Made by a program: the position numbers and the translations under genes. Below are positions 27,515 through 36,722 of a stretch of 36,722 nucleotides of DNA, piece by piece; positions within the stretch are counted from its first letter, which is position 1, and every line of letters begins with the position of its first letter. Origin of the DNA: Chara braunii (lineage: Eukaryota; Streptophyta; Charophyceae; Charales; Characeae); NCBI GenBank assembly GCA_003427395.1, contig BFEA01000708.1, positions 151,433-188,154 of the forward strand, given 5' to 3'. The notes beneath the pieces were generated by a model. The model did not search any database. It saw nothing but the letters and a program-made list of their open reading frames with translations, and had not been told where the DNA came from.

Positions 27515-29800
27515 GTCGGGCAAGCTCAAACGAATGTCTGCAAAGGCCTTTTCGAGATCCTCTAAGTCCCTGTGACTCCTCTGAAGGTTAGCCACTTCTT
27601 GCGGCGCTTCCTCCTCCCTTTCCCCTCCTGGTAATTCGGAGTTGTCGCCTATTTCTACTCGCCTCCGAGTCAACAGTTGTCTGAGCCCTTTGAGCAACCT
27701 AGGGCTAGCCTGCAGCATGGTCTGAAAAGACACCGACACCATGGTTCCTAGTAACTTGCTAATGGCGTCGTCGAGCTCAGGCAAGGTTAAGATCAGGATT
27801 TTATACCTAAACTTCTTCTTAGCAGCGGTAACCTTGTCCACAGGCTCCTCTTCCCTAGGCTTCCCATAGACTTTCTCTGGTTCCTCGGCCTCAGGCTCCG
27901 TCTGGGGTTCGGAGCTTCCGGCGACCTCCTCCATAATGGTGTCACAGTTAATCCTTCTCCCGGTCGTTCCCAGTCGAGTGGTTGCGTTCACCCTATCATA
28001 TCCGTCGCTTTTCAAAATAAAGTTGGTCGGCGGCCCGCGCCCCCGGAGTTGATCCCAGATGATCTCGCCCACCGGTTCGGCTTCTACGGCCGTTATTTCT
28101 AACCCGTTGAGCATGATAATGGCTCGCCGCATCCCTCCTGGCGAGTTCCAGTTCACCCGTTTCCCTTGTGGTCCAAATATCTCCCCCTTTAATGACCTGG
28201 TACACCTCCTTTTCAGTATGTCATGGTTAAGCTTCGGACATGCCCGCACAAAATGTCCTACCGCGGTACAGTATTTGCATTGTTCGTTGGCGGGATCTCT
28301 CCGTCCATATCCTCGATTGGCTACCCCTGGCGGAACTACTGCTTCCTGGGGCGGGAGAGGGGGCCGGGATACTTGTGCCTGCATAACTAGTAGCGCGCTA
28401 TCCATCCTTTCAATCTTGTTGTCGACTCCATGCACCCGTTTGTATAGGCTTTCAATCCCCTTTTTCACCTTGTCGTCCGTCCTACTGGTCAAGTCTATGA
28501 TCTCCCCTTCCTTGAGCAGAGCCAACGTTTCTGTCACTACCGTTTTCTCAGCCAGATCTGTTACCGTACTAAAATCAACATCCCGCGTGTTTACGAACTT
28601 GCTTGTCTGTTGGTAGGCTGACAGGATCTTGTCTTTATCGAACTCAGAGAACTGCCTAAGGAAATATTTGCTCATTATCCGGTCCGTGACCCCGGGGATC
28701 CTTAGTGCTACTAGAGTAAATTCCCGTAGGAAATCATTGTACGTTGCGAAGTTTTTCCTCTGAACAGCTGCTAGGTCAGCCTCCGTTGCCATTTTCTCTG
28801 CCGCTAGGTACTTCCTCATCACCACATCCCGGGTCTCCTTCCAAGACCGGCTTGCGGCTACAATGCCCATTATGTCCCGTCCTAGGCTTAACGACACAAG
28901 CTGTCCTAGGTGCTCCATTTTTTCCTCCTCGGTCCACTTTAGTAACGCAGCTAGGTTCTCGTAGTCGATCAGGAACTCCGTAATGTTCGCCCCATCGAAC
29001 GTCAACTTTTTCTTAGCATCCGCTAGGTAGCCTTGATTTTTGTTTAGTGCTCGTGTGAGGGATGATACTATCTTGCTAAGGCCGCCTTCGGAGGTACTGG
29101 CCTCGCCTGCCACGCTGGTATCTGGCCCTTCCTTGCTAGTCTTCTGCCCTCCTCTAGTCTTTGTCGTTCCTTTCGGGTCGAACCATCCCAACACCCTTTC
29201 TCTGAGGCTCCAGAGCCCTTCGCATCCTCGCGATACCGCTGGCGAGGTCGGTAGACGGCTAGCCCTACTGTCTGTGGCTAAGGGGTTCGTAGCCTTCTCT
29301 GCCTCCATTCTCGGAGAGTTCTCTCTTTCTTTCCTTCTTTTGCTCAGCGTTCCCCCATGATCACTACCCTTGTCCCCTTGCCCAGTTCCGCCCCGGCTGG
29401 TTTTCTGTTCGTCTCGCGGTACCTCCTGCAGAGAGTCTTCCTCGTTCCCAGTCATCATTTCTTCGATTAACCATGCCTTGTATTTCGCGGTCCTTTTCTC
29501 TATCTCTGCTAGTTTGCGCCTCGCGTCCGTGACCCTTACTTTCTTAGACACAGCTCCCTCCGAGTTTCCGGGGCTTGCCCTATCCTTATTTCTGCCGTCC
29601 TTGTTTTCCTGAGTCCCCTGTCTGCTTCCCCCGTTTTTTTCCGAGTTCTCCCCCGAGGATATTTCCTTCCGGTTCCCTTCCGTGCCATCCGGATTTGTTG
29701 ATTCCCTGTCTTTCTGTCCTTCCTTGCTTTGCACAGCACTGCCTCCTAAGCCTGGTCCTCCCTCGCTTTCATGATTACCTGCCTCATCCTCCGTCGCCAT
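27512..29800 (-). CDS. gag: Element 2 Gag, long form
   Basis: 762 codons from the ATG at 29800. The first ~190 residues are hydrophilic and low in complexity (Glu, Lys, Gly, Ser-rich). Residues ~250-440 look like a helical capsid domain (motifs ALLKWTEEEKMEHLGQLV, YNDFLREFTLVALRIPG). A canonical CCHC zinc knuckle, C-x2-C-x4-H-x4-C (CKYCTAVGHFVRAC), lies at residues 508-521. The C-terminal third is acidic with a leucine-patterned segment (YKILILTLPELDDAISKLL). Gag would assemble particles and bind RNA through the knuckle. It ends at TGA 27512-27514, after which the protease frame continues in phase. Codons and frame are intact throughout. Confidence 0.92.
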   Translation of the reverse strand: MATEDEAGNHESEGGPGLGGSAVQSKEGQKDRESTNPDGTEGNRKEISSGENSEKNGGSRQGTQENKDGRNKDRASPGNSEGAVSKKVRVTDARRKLAEIEKRTAKYKAWLIEEMMTGNEEDSLQEVPRDEQKTSRGGTGQGDKGSDHGGTLSKRRKERENSPRMEAEKATNPLATDSRASRLPTSPAVSRGCEGLWSLRERVLGWFDPKGTTKTRGGQKTSKEGPDTSVAGEASTSEGGLSKIVSSLTRALNKNQGYLADAKKKLTFDGANITEFLIDYENLAALLKWTEEEKMEHLGQLVSLSLGRDIMGIVAASRSWKETRDVVMRKYLAAEKMATEADLAAVQRKNFATYNDFLREFTLVALRIPGVTDRIMSKYFLRQFSEFDKDKILSAYQQTSKFVNTRDVDFSTVTDLAEKTVVTETLALLKEGEIIDLTSRTDDKVKKGIESLYKRVHGVDNKIERMDSALLVMQAQVSRPPLPPQEAVVPPGVANRGYGRRDPANEQCKYCTAVGHFVRACPKLNHDILKRRCTRSLKGEIFGPQGKRVNWNSPGGMRRAIIMLNGLEITAVEAEPVGEIIWDQLRGRGPPTNFILKSDGYDRVNATTRLGTTGRRINCDTIMEEVAGSSEPQTEPEAEEPEKVYGKPREEEPVDKVTAAKKKFRYKILILTLPELDDAISKLLGTMVSVSFQTMLQASPRLLKGLRQLLTRRRVEIGDNSELPGGEREEEAPQEVANLQRSHRDLEDLEKAFADIRLSLPD

Positions 29801-30233
29801 ATTTGCCTACTTCTGCATAACCAAAGGATTCCCCCGAACAAACGCAGTGCGAAACATTTAGGTTCCCTAGGTTTTCAATCCAGATGGTTTATCCTTTTAC
29901 TGGCAATTAGGCTTTTTCCCCTATTCCCATTCCCTGATGGCTTCCTTAATATGGAGCCGCATCTGGCTCTGTTATCCTACCGAGCCAAAAACGTGGCCCG
30001 GCTTCCCTTCTCACCGGCTCGTTTAGAGCGTCCTTATTCCGTCAGTCGGTGCGTAGGGGTCCGGGTTGGGTAACCTGCTAGGAAAAGTTTTCCTGCGCAG
30101 TGTTCCCTGTCTGCCAGTGTCTGGCGGTTATTGATCATCCAGGTCCGAGCCCCCCCCCTTTCCTATTGTTGTCGGTGAGCCTTCGAACATAGCGAACTGT
30201 ACTTGATTTGCCCTACTGGCTCGCCTGCGGGTG
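29801..30233 (-). other. Spacer between accessory copy A and gag of element 2
   Basis: About 430 bp with no open frame on the minus strand. If the upstream ORFs share a transcript with gag, this spacer would have to allow gag initiation. No hairpin or repeat stood out. Confidence 0.4.
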
Positions 30234-31100
30234 CTAGTCTCGTTCTCGCCCTCGTGGCTCTTCCGGTTCGGTAGGTTCCTCGAATAGTTCAACCACCCTT
30301 GCTAAATAACTCTCTCCAATCTCGATTTCTCTTTCGATTATGCGTTTGCATCCCGCCCAGTCTAGTCGTGGCGCCCTAAACATCAAGATGTGGATGACTT
30401 CTAGTAACTCGTGGGCCCTGTTTCCCCAGAAGGGTCCATGTTCCACAGCGATATCGTAGAACATCCCAATGGTAGGGGAGGGGAAGTGTCCCGCCCAGAC
30501 TATTGCCGAGTCTGCGAGCTCCCGCGCTCGTGCGAGGCTCCCGAAGATGAGGTCTATCATAAAACGGGGAACTCGGCACCTAAGCGGTGTGGTTGGTACC
30601 CTGAATTCCCTCCAACCTCCCATTTCCACCCGGGTAAGTAGGCCCACGTTTTTTCTACCCCTGACTGATTGTCCTATCCGGGTCAACGTCCGGGTGGCCC
30701 TCCGAAAGACCGGTGCCAGCTCGTGACCTTGCGCTATCTCTACCCCCAACGAGTGCCAACCGATCTCAGGCAGATACATGGTCCCGGTAACTTCCAGATT
30801 GGAAAACAGATCGTCTCCGGGTCCTCGATTGAGTCTCATCCCTGTCCACCGACATTCTACCAACATGAAGGCGGCGTCCCTTCCCAAAGTCACGGCCCGC
30901 CATTCTGTGTCGAACCCCCGATAGGTAGAACTCGACGGGAGGGATACTTCCCATCGTCCGCCGTTGTTCCAGGGCGGTTCGGGGTACCGAGGCTGGCGTT
31001 CCATTCGCACACGAGGCTGGCGTTCCACTCGCTCACGTCTTGCTGCCATTGTTACCTTGGTGATTCCCTGCATAGTCCACATAGAAAGGGTTACAGCCAA
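30234..31100 (-). CDS. Accessory copy A: two-module protein of unknown family, intact
   Basis: The only uninterrupted member of the four-copy family. The frame is open from 31100; ATGs lie at 31082 and 31049, the latter followed by MAARRERVERQPR, a basic tail. The N-module (to about residue 130) has a W-x-A-V-T-L-x-R-D-A-A-F-M-L-V-E strand pattern and YLPEIGWHSLGVEIAQG. The C-module (from ~175) has RVPRFMIDLIFGSLARA, EHGPFWGNRAHELLEVIHIL and a final GESYLARVVELFEEP. It ends with a charged PEEPRGRERD tail. There is no signal peptide, transmembrane segment or Cys/His metal site. Function unknown; position upstream of gag suggests an element accessory gene. The same blocks recur in copies B, C and D. 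Confidence 0.7.
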   Translation of the reverse strand: MAVTLSMWTMQGITKVTMAARRERVERQPRVRMERQPRYPEPPWNNGGRWEVSLPSSSTYRGFDTEWRAVTLGRDAAFMLVECRWTGMRLNRGPGDDLFSNLEVTGTMYLPEIGWHSLGVEIAQGHELAPVFRRATRTLTRIGQSVRGRKNVGLLTRVEMGGWREFRVPTTPLRCRVPRFMIDLIFGSLARARELADSAIVWAGHFPSPTIGMFYDIAVEHGPFWGNRAHELLEVIHILMFRAPRLDWAGCKRIIEREIEIGESYLARVVELFEEPTEPEEPRGRERD

Positions 31101-31169
31101 TCTTCAAAATCCGTCCACCTACTGCCTCCCTTGCCCTTCGTGTTTCTCATTTCTCTTTTCTAGTCCCAA

Positions 31170-31949
31170 CTATCCCTCTATACCCCCGAGAGCAGTAGCC
31201 TCCTCTGGTTGTTCGTACAGTCGGTAGAGATCATCTATGTAGGTCGCGCCCCGACCTACCTCTCGCCGGATGACTCTCCACAGGGTCTCATCACTTATTT
31301 GTGGGACTCCTGGCCTAGTATTTACCGCTGCTTGTAGAATGCAAAGCACCTCGCGCCCTTGTTCGTCCCCAAAAGGCCCCATCTCTAGGAAGGCCCGATA
31401 GTATTCTCGATACATTAATGCTTCGTCAAAATTTATCCTAGTTACGACAGTCACCGCCTGCTCCACTCGCTCTATGCCCCCTAGTCGTCTTAGTAGAAAG
31501 GGTGGCAGACTCATTCGTACGACCTCATTTGGTAACTCAAAGGCCCCAGCTGCGGCGACTTTTACCTCAGCCGCCACGTCGTCTCGTTCTGAATCTGCGA
31601 ACTCAAACCCCTCCCGCCAAGTTATCTGTCATGCTCCTTCAAACATTCGCACGGGGTCATCCCCGGAAGCCAAAGCAATCCCAAAGGTCCGCCATCCTTC
31701 TTCCGATAGGTGTAAGGATCCCGTCGCATGCACGCGCCCCGAGAGATCCAAGTTTATGCCTCCGAATTCTCCTCTCGCACGCCACTCCAGCTCTACTACT
31801 AGGTACACCGTGTCTTCTACCAGTTCTACCCCCACCCAATCCATTACCAGATTACTTACCACGTTTCTTGCTGGCAGGCTTATTTCGGCCCTGCCCCCCG
31901 ATGCTCTTGGTGGTAGGATCCCGCGAGGCCTATCCTCCCAGAATGTCAT
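31170..31949 (-). CDS. Accessory copy B, one in-frame TGA between the modules
   Basis: ATG at 31949. The N-module reads MDWVGVELVEDTVYLVVELE and LHLSEEGWRTFGIALASG, followed by DDPVRMF. A single TGA at 31629-31631 follows EGA, and the same frame continues without indel through QITWREGFEF into the C-module. That module has MSLPPFLLRRLGGIERVEQA, EMGPFGDEQGREVLCIL and GATYIDDLYRLYEQPEE. It stops at TAG 31170-31172. Aligned to copy A, block order and spacing are kept while identity is low, so the copies are old paralogues. Whether the TGA is read through, or marks two separate proteins or decay, cannot be told from sequence. Confidence 0.6.
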
Positions 31950-32222
31950 TCGTTAGGCCATCTTGCAATGTCTCTTTTCCCGCTACCTTAGTTCGATTGC
32001 TGCATCCACCGAGATTCCATGCCTTTCGTGTTTTAGTCTTTCGGCCCTCCCTGCTTATCGTACACTGGTTCCCGCCATTACCCTGTCTCCATGCCTGTCC
32101 TTACTTCGGCCTCCTCGCGTCCCCTGCTGACTAATGTACATGCCCCTTTCTTATGCTACACCCTAATTCACATGCCTCCTTCATACTTCGTTCTTCCTGT
32201 GCCGCTCGAACTTTGAGTCCCT

Positions 32223-33008
32223 TTAATCAAACCACCGCACCTCAAACAGCATAAAGACATCGTTCACATAGGATGGCGCGGTCGCCGCCTCCCGGCTGAC
32301 TGTGGCGTCCCAAGCTTCCGCGCTTACCTCTAGGCGGTCGTATTTACCTATCCTCAGGATGGTGATGACCTCACCGGCTTTATCCCCGTAGAAGGGTCCA
32401 TACTTTAAGGAGAACCTATAGAAGTCATTGGTCAGCCAGACACATCCTATGTGTACTTTCCTCATGGAGTCGGCTACGTCTGCTTTGTGCTCAAGACCCC
32501 CGAACCAATCGGCCACGAACTCGGGTACCCAGGCTGTTATGCGCAGGCAGGGAGGCCTGAGTCCTTTCCACCCTCCCATCACAACTTTGCTACTAACTTC
32601 GTCCCAACCCTCATTGGCGAACCTCTTGCCTTATTTTCGGGTTCGGGCCTCTGCGTCCCCTAGAAGCCACATTGGGTCCTGTCCTGTTGCTAACATAGTA
32701 CAAAACAGGTGCCATCCATCCTCGGAAAGGACAATCGTTCCGACTGACTATACCTTGCCTTCTGCTATATCATCCCAACCTTCCTCTTCTCTTATCGGGT
32801 TCCAAATCCGCTCTATCCATACATATGACAAGTCCCGGGAAACCTCAAACCCAATCCAGTCGCACGTGGTCCCCCCCCATCCGTTTTCTATCGGTATAGG
32901 CATTTCTATTCCTCCTCTGAGTCGTCGTGGTTCCCAACCTTTGAAGGTGTATCCCATCATCATCTCTTCTCTAGTCATCCTTACCTTTCCTGCACAATAC
33001 CAGACCAC
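32223..33008 (-). CDS. Accessory copy C, two in-frame stops in the N-module region
   Basis: The frame is open from 33008, first ATG 32978. N-module: CDWIGFEVSRDLSYVWIERI, then TAG at 32748-32750, then VGTIVLSEDGWHLFCTMLAT with QDPMWLL, then TAA at 32631-32633. The C-module follows in the same phase: PPCLRITAWVPEFVADWFGG, KYGPFYGDKAGEVITILRIG and PSYVNDVFMLFEV, ending at TAA 32223-32225. No frameshift is needed to align it with A, B and D. The conserved LSEDGW block falls between the two stops, which shows that the stops interrupt real family sequence. Confidence 0.55.
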
Positions 33009-33116
33009 CCGTCCTTCCTAAGTTAAGTTATCCCACCCTTCTTAGAAGTCTCAGTCCTCTATCTCTTCATCTTCGTCTTCATCACTGAAGTCGTCCTCCT
33101 CGTCGTATACCAACTC

Positions 33117-33854
33117 TCATACCCCATCTAGAAACGTCTCCCCTATTACCACATTCCTGTAGACTATCCCCCAATGCACAGCGCTAGGGACAAAGGTATT
33201 GTCTATGCTAAGGCAGTTTAGTATCTCGGCCAGCTCCTCCGCCCAGTTCCCCTCGAACGGCCCCATCTCTACTGATAACCGAAAAAAATCTTGCTTGGCG
33301 CATTGGTACAGCCCGAGGTGCGTCATGGACTGGCATATCCATACTAGCCTGCTCTGAGTTCCGAAAACCGCATCCACTAAGAAGGGAGGCAGCACACATT
33401 GCATGGTTCTTACGGTTCGCCTCATGCTTCCTCTATCCCCAAGTTCAACCCGCANATCTACCCTTTCCATTTCCATCTCCCTTCGCTGACATGCGGCTCA
33501 CACAACCTCTGCTTCNGCCTTCCTAAACAATTCGTCCGGCNTATTCCCGAGTGCCAATTCTATGACCATAGCATTTTCCCCATCTTGCGACAAGTAGACC
33601 CACCCCCGAGCTTCCACTGTTCCCCGGAANTNCAAATCCATTAAACTTGGCGACAACCTTGTCAAGCTAACATTAGCCCATACCGTCTCTATCCATAGAA
33701 ACGCGTCCTTCCCATCCAGCATCACGGTTTGATATGCTNGTTCAAGGTCCGTCCACGCCCCATCTTCCGGGAGGACGACCGACACCCCATCCTTTACGTC
33801 TACTGGCATCTCTGGACCGCTGGTATAAGTCGGGGGAGACAACCATCGCGCCAT
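33117..33854 (-). CDS. Accessory copy D, one in-frame TGA between the modules
   Basis: The 5'-most copy in the direction of transcription; ATG at 33854. N-module: MLDGKDAFLWIETVWANVSL and WVYLSQDGENAMVIELALGN, ending in FRK. TGA at 33498-33500 follows EAEVV, and the frame continues to the C-module. That module has MQCVLPPFLVDAVFGTQSRL, EMGPFEGNWAEELAEILNCL and NVVIGETFLDGV, with a stop at 33117-33119. After that stop the same frame shows a very acidic run (DEEDDFSDEDEDEEIED). Six ambiguous bases (33455-33739) obscure a few residues. The stop position between modules is the same as in copy B. Confidence 0.55.
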
Positions 33855-36676
33855 CTTGTTTCCAGCACCCGGCCCCTGTTTTCATGAAAGAGTACCAACC
33901 GNTTCTTCTGGTCAGGTCAACCCTTGTTCCTAAATGAGGATTATTCCAGACCCCCCATTAAGGTCTCCCTATTTTACCTTCCCATTCCTAAGTACCCCCT
34001 TCCCATAATTCCCTCGGCCGGCCATCCATTTGCCTANATTCTTTCTCTTNGTTCCATTCCAACTGACCTCTATCCTTCTTCCTTCCGATCATCACTTACT
34101 CGTGTGGATTTAGAAGGGAGGGGGAATAGACTTAGAAGAATGCACGTCCAACAATCCAAGCTCAATCAATCTTTACGGGGGGGACACATAAAAAAATCAG
34201 GCAATCTCACATACAAGNCGGTCATCTCCTCACCGACCATCCCCAATATGGTCTCTCCACTTGTACTATCGGTAGAGTTTTATCCCATACCTCAAGCGCA
34301 GCTCAACCGTCGCGAGTGCAGTACCCAGGTCTCGGCAAGGCTTTCGCCCTTTCCTCCTTACCCAGAATACCCCATCCCGTCTTGTCGCTTTGCACATCCA
34401 TACCGACACCGAGGGTTACCTCGAGTGCCTAAATACAGGGACAAAGTCAGCCGTCCGGGCATTCACTTCCATCGGACCGACAAGAATCAGCCTTTCCCAA
34501 AACCATACTACAAGAAGCTACTTATCGTCTCTGAGGCTCCGTTTTTGTCCGCATGCAGTGGTACTCCCTCCGCCAGCCAACAGGCTAAGCCTTGCCTGAG
34601 AAGATTTCACACCCCGTCTGGCAGATCATCGAGCCGAAGCCCTTCACTGCTCGAACAAGAATGCTACTAATCAACCGACGTGACAAACTCCCGTCCGACA
34701 GCTCGGTGGCCTGACCTCCACATACGAACACACGGTAGCCTACAAAAGAGAACGACNTTTGGNAACTCGCACNGGCCAGTGCAGACCAATCNTTTCCTTC
34801 CGAAANGCAGGACGCTCGAATCCCATCATGCAAACACAAGTCCCAAGCGGGACACATATAGCACAAGTGTCATTCCCTTGGTGCACCCAGCGCTTCCTAC
34901 CCATAACTCACAATTTTCTCTCAGGACAATGAGTGTCGCTTCTCTTACTTTCATACATAGTGGTTGGTTCCTTCTCATGAGAATCTTCAAGGGTGAGCTA
35001 GTTTTCATTGGAGTCTAGCAACTCCCTTCATTTCCCTTCTCTTCACTTGTCTGTCCTTTCATAGGGTAGGATTGTTCTTTCTTGATGACCCGTTGTGTTC
35101 ATATTGGTTCCTTCAATCATTAAAAAAAGTGCAAAGTGCATGAGCCCGCTGGGCTCAAAGAAGAAGGGGAAAGCAGNCATTCGGTCGGATCACTCCGCCA
35201 TGGGATTTTCATTGGAACCTGGCCTAAGCCAANCACTAACCGCCNGCCAGGTAACCGGAGCCCTTCTTTCATACGAAGAGGAAGGGTCGACCTGCGACTT
35301 GCCCAAGGATTCCCCGGACTAGCTGACACCANCACCGGACGAAGGAGGGCTAGAGNCATTCCTCAAAGGAAAGGCTGATCAAGTGCATAGCATGCATGTT
35401 ATACCTCNTGGCCTGGCCATGCCATGNGCCCAGCCACTCTCAAATCTGATTTCTCACAAGGGAAAGTGCAAACAAAAGTCAATTTTCCTTATCTTGGGTT
35501 GTGTACACGTCAATGCGTCGGGCGCCCCCGTCGGAATCGCAAGGGTCAATTTAACCCATGCCCGTCACCTCCACCATTTTTGTAGGGCCAAACCCCAGTA
35601 NACTTTCGAGCCTTAGTCGACCCCACTGCGGGTCCCAATTGGCTCGGCCCGCCCANGCTCATGCTCAGGGCGCGGGCTGTTCGTCCCGAGGTCACCCCCN
35701 CCTAGTGCTTTGAGATGGATGGGTGTGGGCCGTCGCGCGAGAGAACTTTGACATTAGGGATGTAGCTCAACCCTCACGCCGGGTGGTAGTCTCGCTGGTC
35801 GTTCCGCAANNCTGATTTTTTTTATTCTTTGTTCTGTTCTCATGCAACTACTCCTTCCAATACGCAGGCAGTCCAAGGATTCTTTGAGTGCTTCTTTTCT
35901 CTTGTGCGTAGGCTAAGCGTCATTNTTAGGCCACACACCATTTCCCTTAGCATTGTGGCTATATGGCATCATCGGGGTGCGGCGGAGTCGTCCTCCCCCT
36001 CGCCTTTACGCATCCATCGGGTCTCACAATTTGCTTTCTTCTTTGTTGAAGTAGACCCCTTAGTCTTTTCGGGGTCCTCATATGCATGCACACACAACAT
36101 CACGTTTTCCTTGGTACGATTGCATTCTCATTTACACTCCAAGTCCTCAAGCGCAAAAGTCATTTCCATGGGTTGGCTCTATGTCAAGGGTCCCATAGGC
36201 CCTCAGCCCCTCTTCCCTTTCCCTCTTGGTGCCCGGTTCCTCTTCCCCTATCCTGCTCAAGGCATTTCTAGCCATCACTCACCTGCACACATCCCACACA
36301 AGCAAGAAAATTCATACAATCCCCCGTTGGGGGTCAACACATAGCCCTTCCCACATGCCTATCTTTTCAAATCCTTTGGCTGTTCTTTGTCTCCTCTTNT
36401 TGCTCAATCANCCCATTCTCTTCTCATTGTCATGCAGTCAGGGAAATGGTTGAGTCAAACTGACCTCTTTCTCAACTTATGCTTCCTTCCGGATCCCGCC
36501 TTTCTCCTACTTTTTCAAACNTCCTCTCTTTTGTCTTCTTGGTGGCACAAGGAACCGGCTATCCTCCCCTTGTCCTCTTTCTCCACCAAGTGAGGTCTGA
36601 TTTCGGTCACCGTCCGTACCCTGGCAATGTTTCCAAGTGAGGGGAGAAGGGTTAGTCATATGCCAAGTGAGTGAAT

Positions 36677-36678
<2 letters not shown>
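33855..36678. other. Gene-poor stretch upstream of element 2, rich in ambiguous bases
   Basis: On the minus strand this precedes the first accessory ORF and should carry the leader and 5' LTR of element 2. I see no gene, tRNA or clear LTR edge. About 25 ambiguous bases are scattered through it, mostly at 34.7-35.9 kb, pointing to merged repeat copies. A GGCGCCCGA word on the minus strand near 35525 resembles a Lys-type primer-binding site, but the sequence before it does not end in CA. Confidence 0.4.

Positions 36679-36722
<44 letters not shown>
36679..36722. repeat. (GA)n microsatellite at the right window edge
   Basis: An uninterrupted GA run that continues to the last base, so its full length is unknown. 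Contigs often end at such runs. Confidence 0.97.

Larger units (their letters stand above)
22356..33854 (-). mobile_element. Element 2: large Ty3/gypsy retrotransposon with accessory genes on both sides of gag-pol
   Basis: All genes lie on the minus strand. Upstream are four tandem copies of a two-module protein of unknown family (D 33854-33117, C 33008-32223, B 31949-31170, A 31100-30234), all in the same reading phase. Then come gag (29800-27512), protease (27496-26543), RT-RNase H-integrase (26594-23224) and an acidic ORF (23129-22356). The core enzymes define Ty3/gypsy: RNase H precedes integrase. The coding span of 11.5 kb is unusually long for this group. Whether the four upstream ORFs and the downstream ORF belong to the element is inferred from strand, proximity and order; LTRs that would settle it were not found. 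Confidence 0.75.

Noticed and set aside
30411-32134. Plus-strand frames opposite accessory copies A and B
   Set aside because: The minus strand shows motifs conserved among four copies; plus-strand frames show none.
34585-34866. 93-codon minus-strand frame as a fifth accessory copy
   Set aside because: It contains neither the LSE-GW block nor the GPF block and is full of ambiguous residues.
35515-35535. Minus-strand GGGGGCGCCCGACG resembling a tRNA-Lys primer-binding site for element 2
   Set aside because: Only about 10 of 12 bases fit, the preceding bases do not end in CA, and no LTR copy begins there.

Overview
This is eukaryotic repeat-rich DNA. It holds no bacterial-type operons, but does hold split coding sequence, microsatellites, LTR-retrotransposon genes and a U6 snRNA copy. 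The best guess for the host is a plant-lineage organism with a large genome, possibly a charophyte green alga such as Chara. The grounds are the style of the two Ty3/gypsy elements, an exon resembling a plant-type half ABC transporter, and a relic of a DNMT3-like cytosine methyltransferase. A basidiomycete-like source for the second element cannot be excluded by eye. Ambiguous bases cluster in high-copy parts (13.76-14.07 kb and 33.4-36.6 kb), which suggests collapsed repeats in the assembly.

Layout. 1-7.3 kb: decayed, minus-strand, protein-like relics of unknown family (1-1390, 3728-4071, 5316-5966, 6210-6752), a degenerate ~175-bp tandem array, short dispersed repeats and (GT)n/(GA)n microsatellites. 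7.48-7.64 kb: a U6 snRNA copy starting immediately after one arm of a 16-bp direct repeat, as expected of a retroposed U6. 8.23-8.34 kb: one clean plus-strand exon of an ABC transporter. 8.83-11.2 kb: LTR-like non-coding DNA with a 284-bp tandem duplication. 11.2-16.5 kb: element 1, a minus-strand chromovirus with gag, a -1 frameshift site, protease-RT-RNase H-integrase and a chromodomain. It is broken by a 13-bp duplication in gag and two nonsense codons in pol. 16.5-18.9 kb: leader-like DNA, a possible small exon, paired hairpins and a 26-bp tandem repeat. 18.9-19.35 kb: the methyltransferase relic. 19.6-21.6 kb: three minisatellites.

22.36-33.85 kb is element 2, also on the minus strand and much larger. 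In transcription order it carries four tandem copies (D, C, B, A) of an unrecognised two-module protein family. These are followed by gag, an in-frame UGA, protease, a U UUU UUA -1 frameshift heptamer, RT-RNase H-integrase and a downstream acidic ORF. Accessory genes on both sides of gag-pol make this the most novel part of the window.

Recurring theme: many coding relics here keep one reading frame for hundreds of codons and are interrupted mainly by single in-frame stops, often at positions where Trp, Gln or Arg would fit. That is what C-to-T decay of methylated DNA would give. No LTR pair could be matched by eye for either element. All family assignments come from motifs read in the translations, not from database searches.
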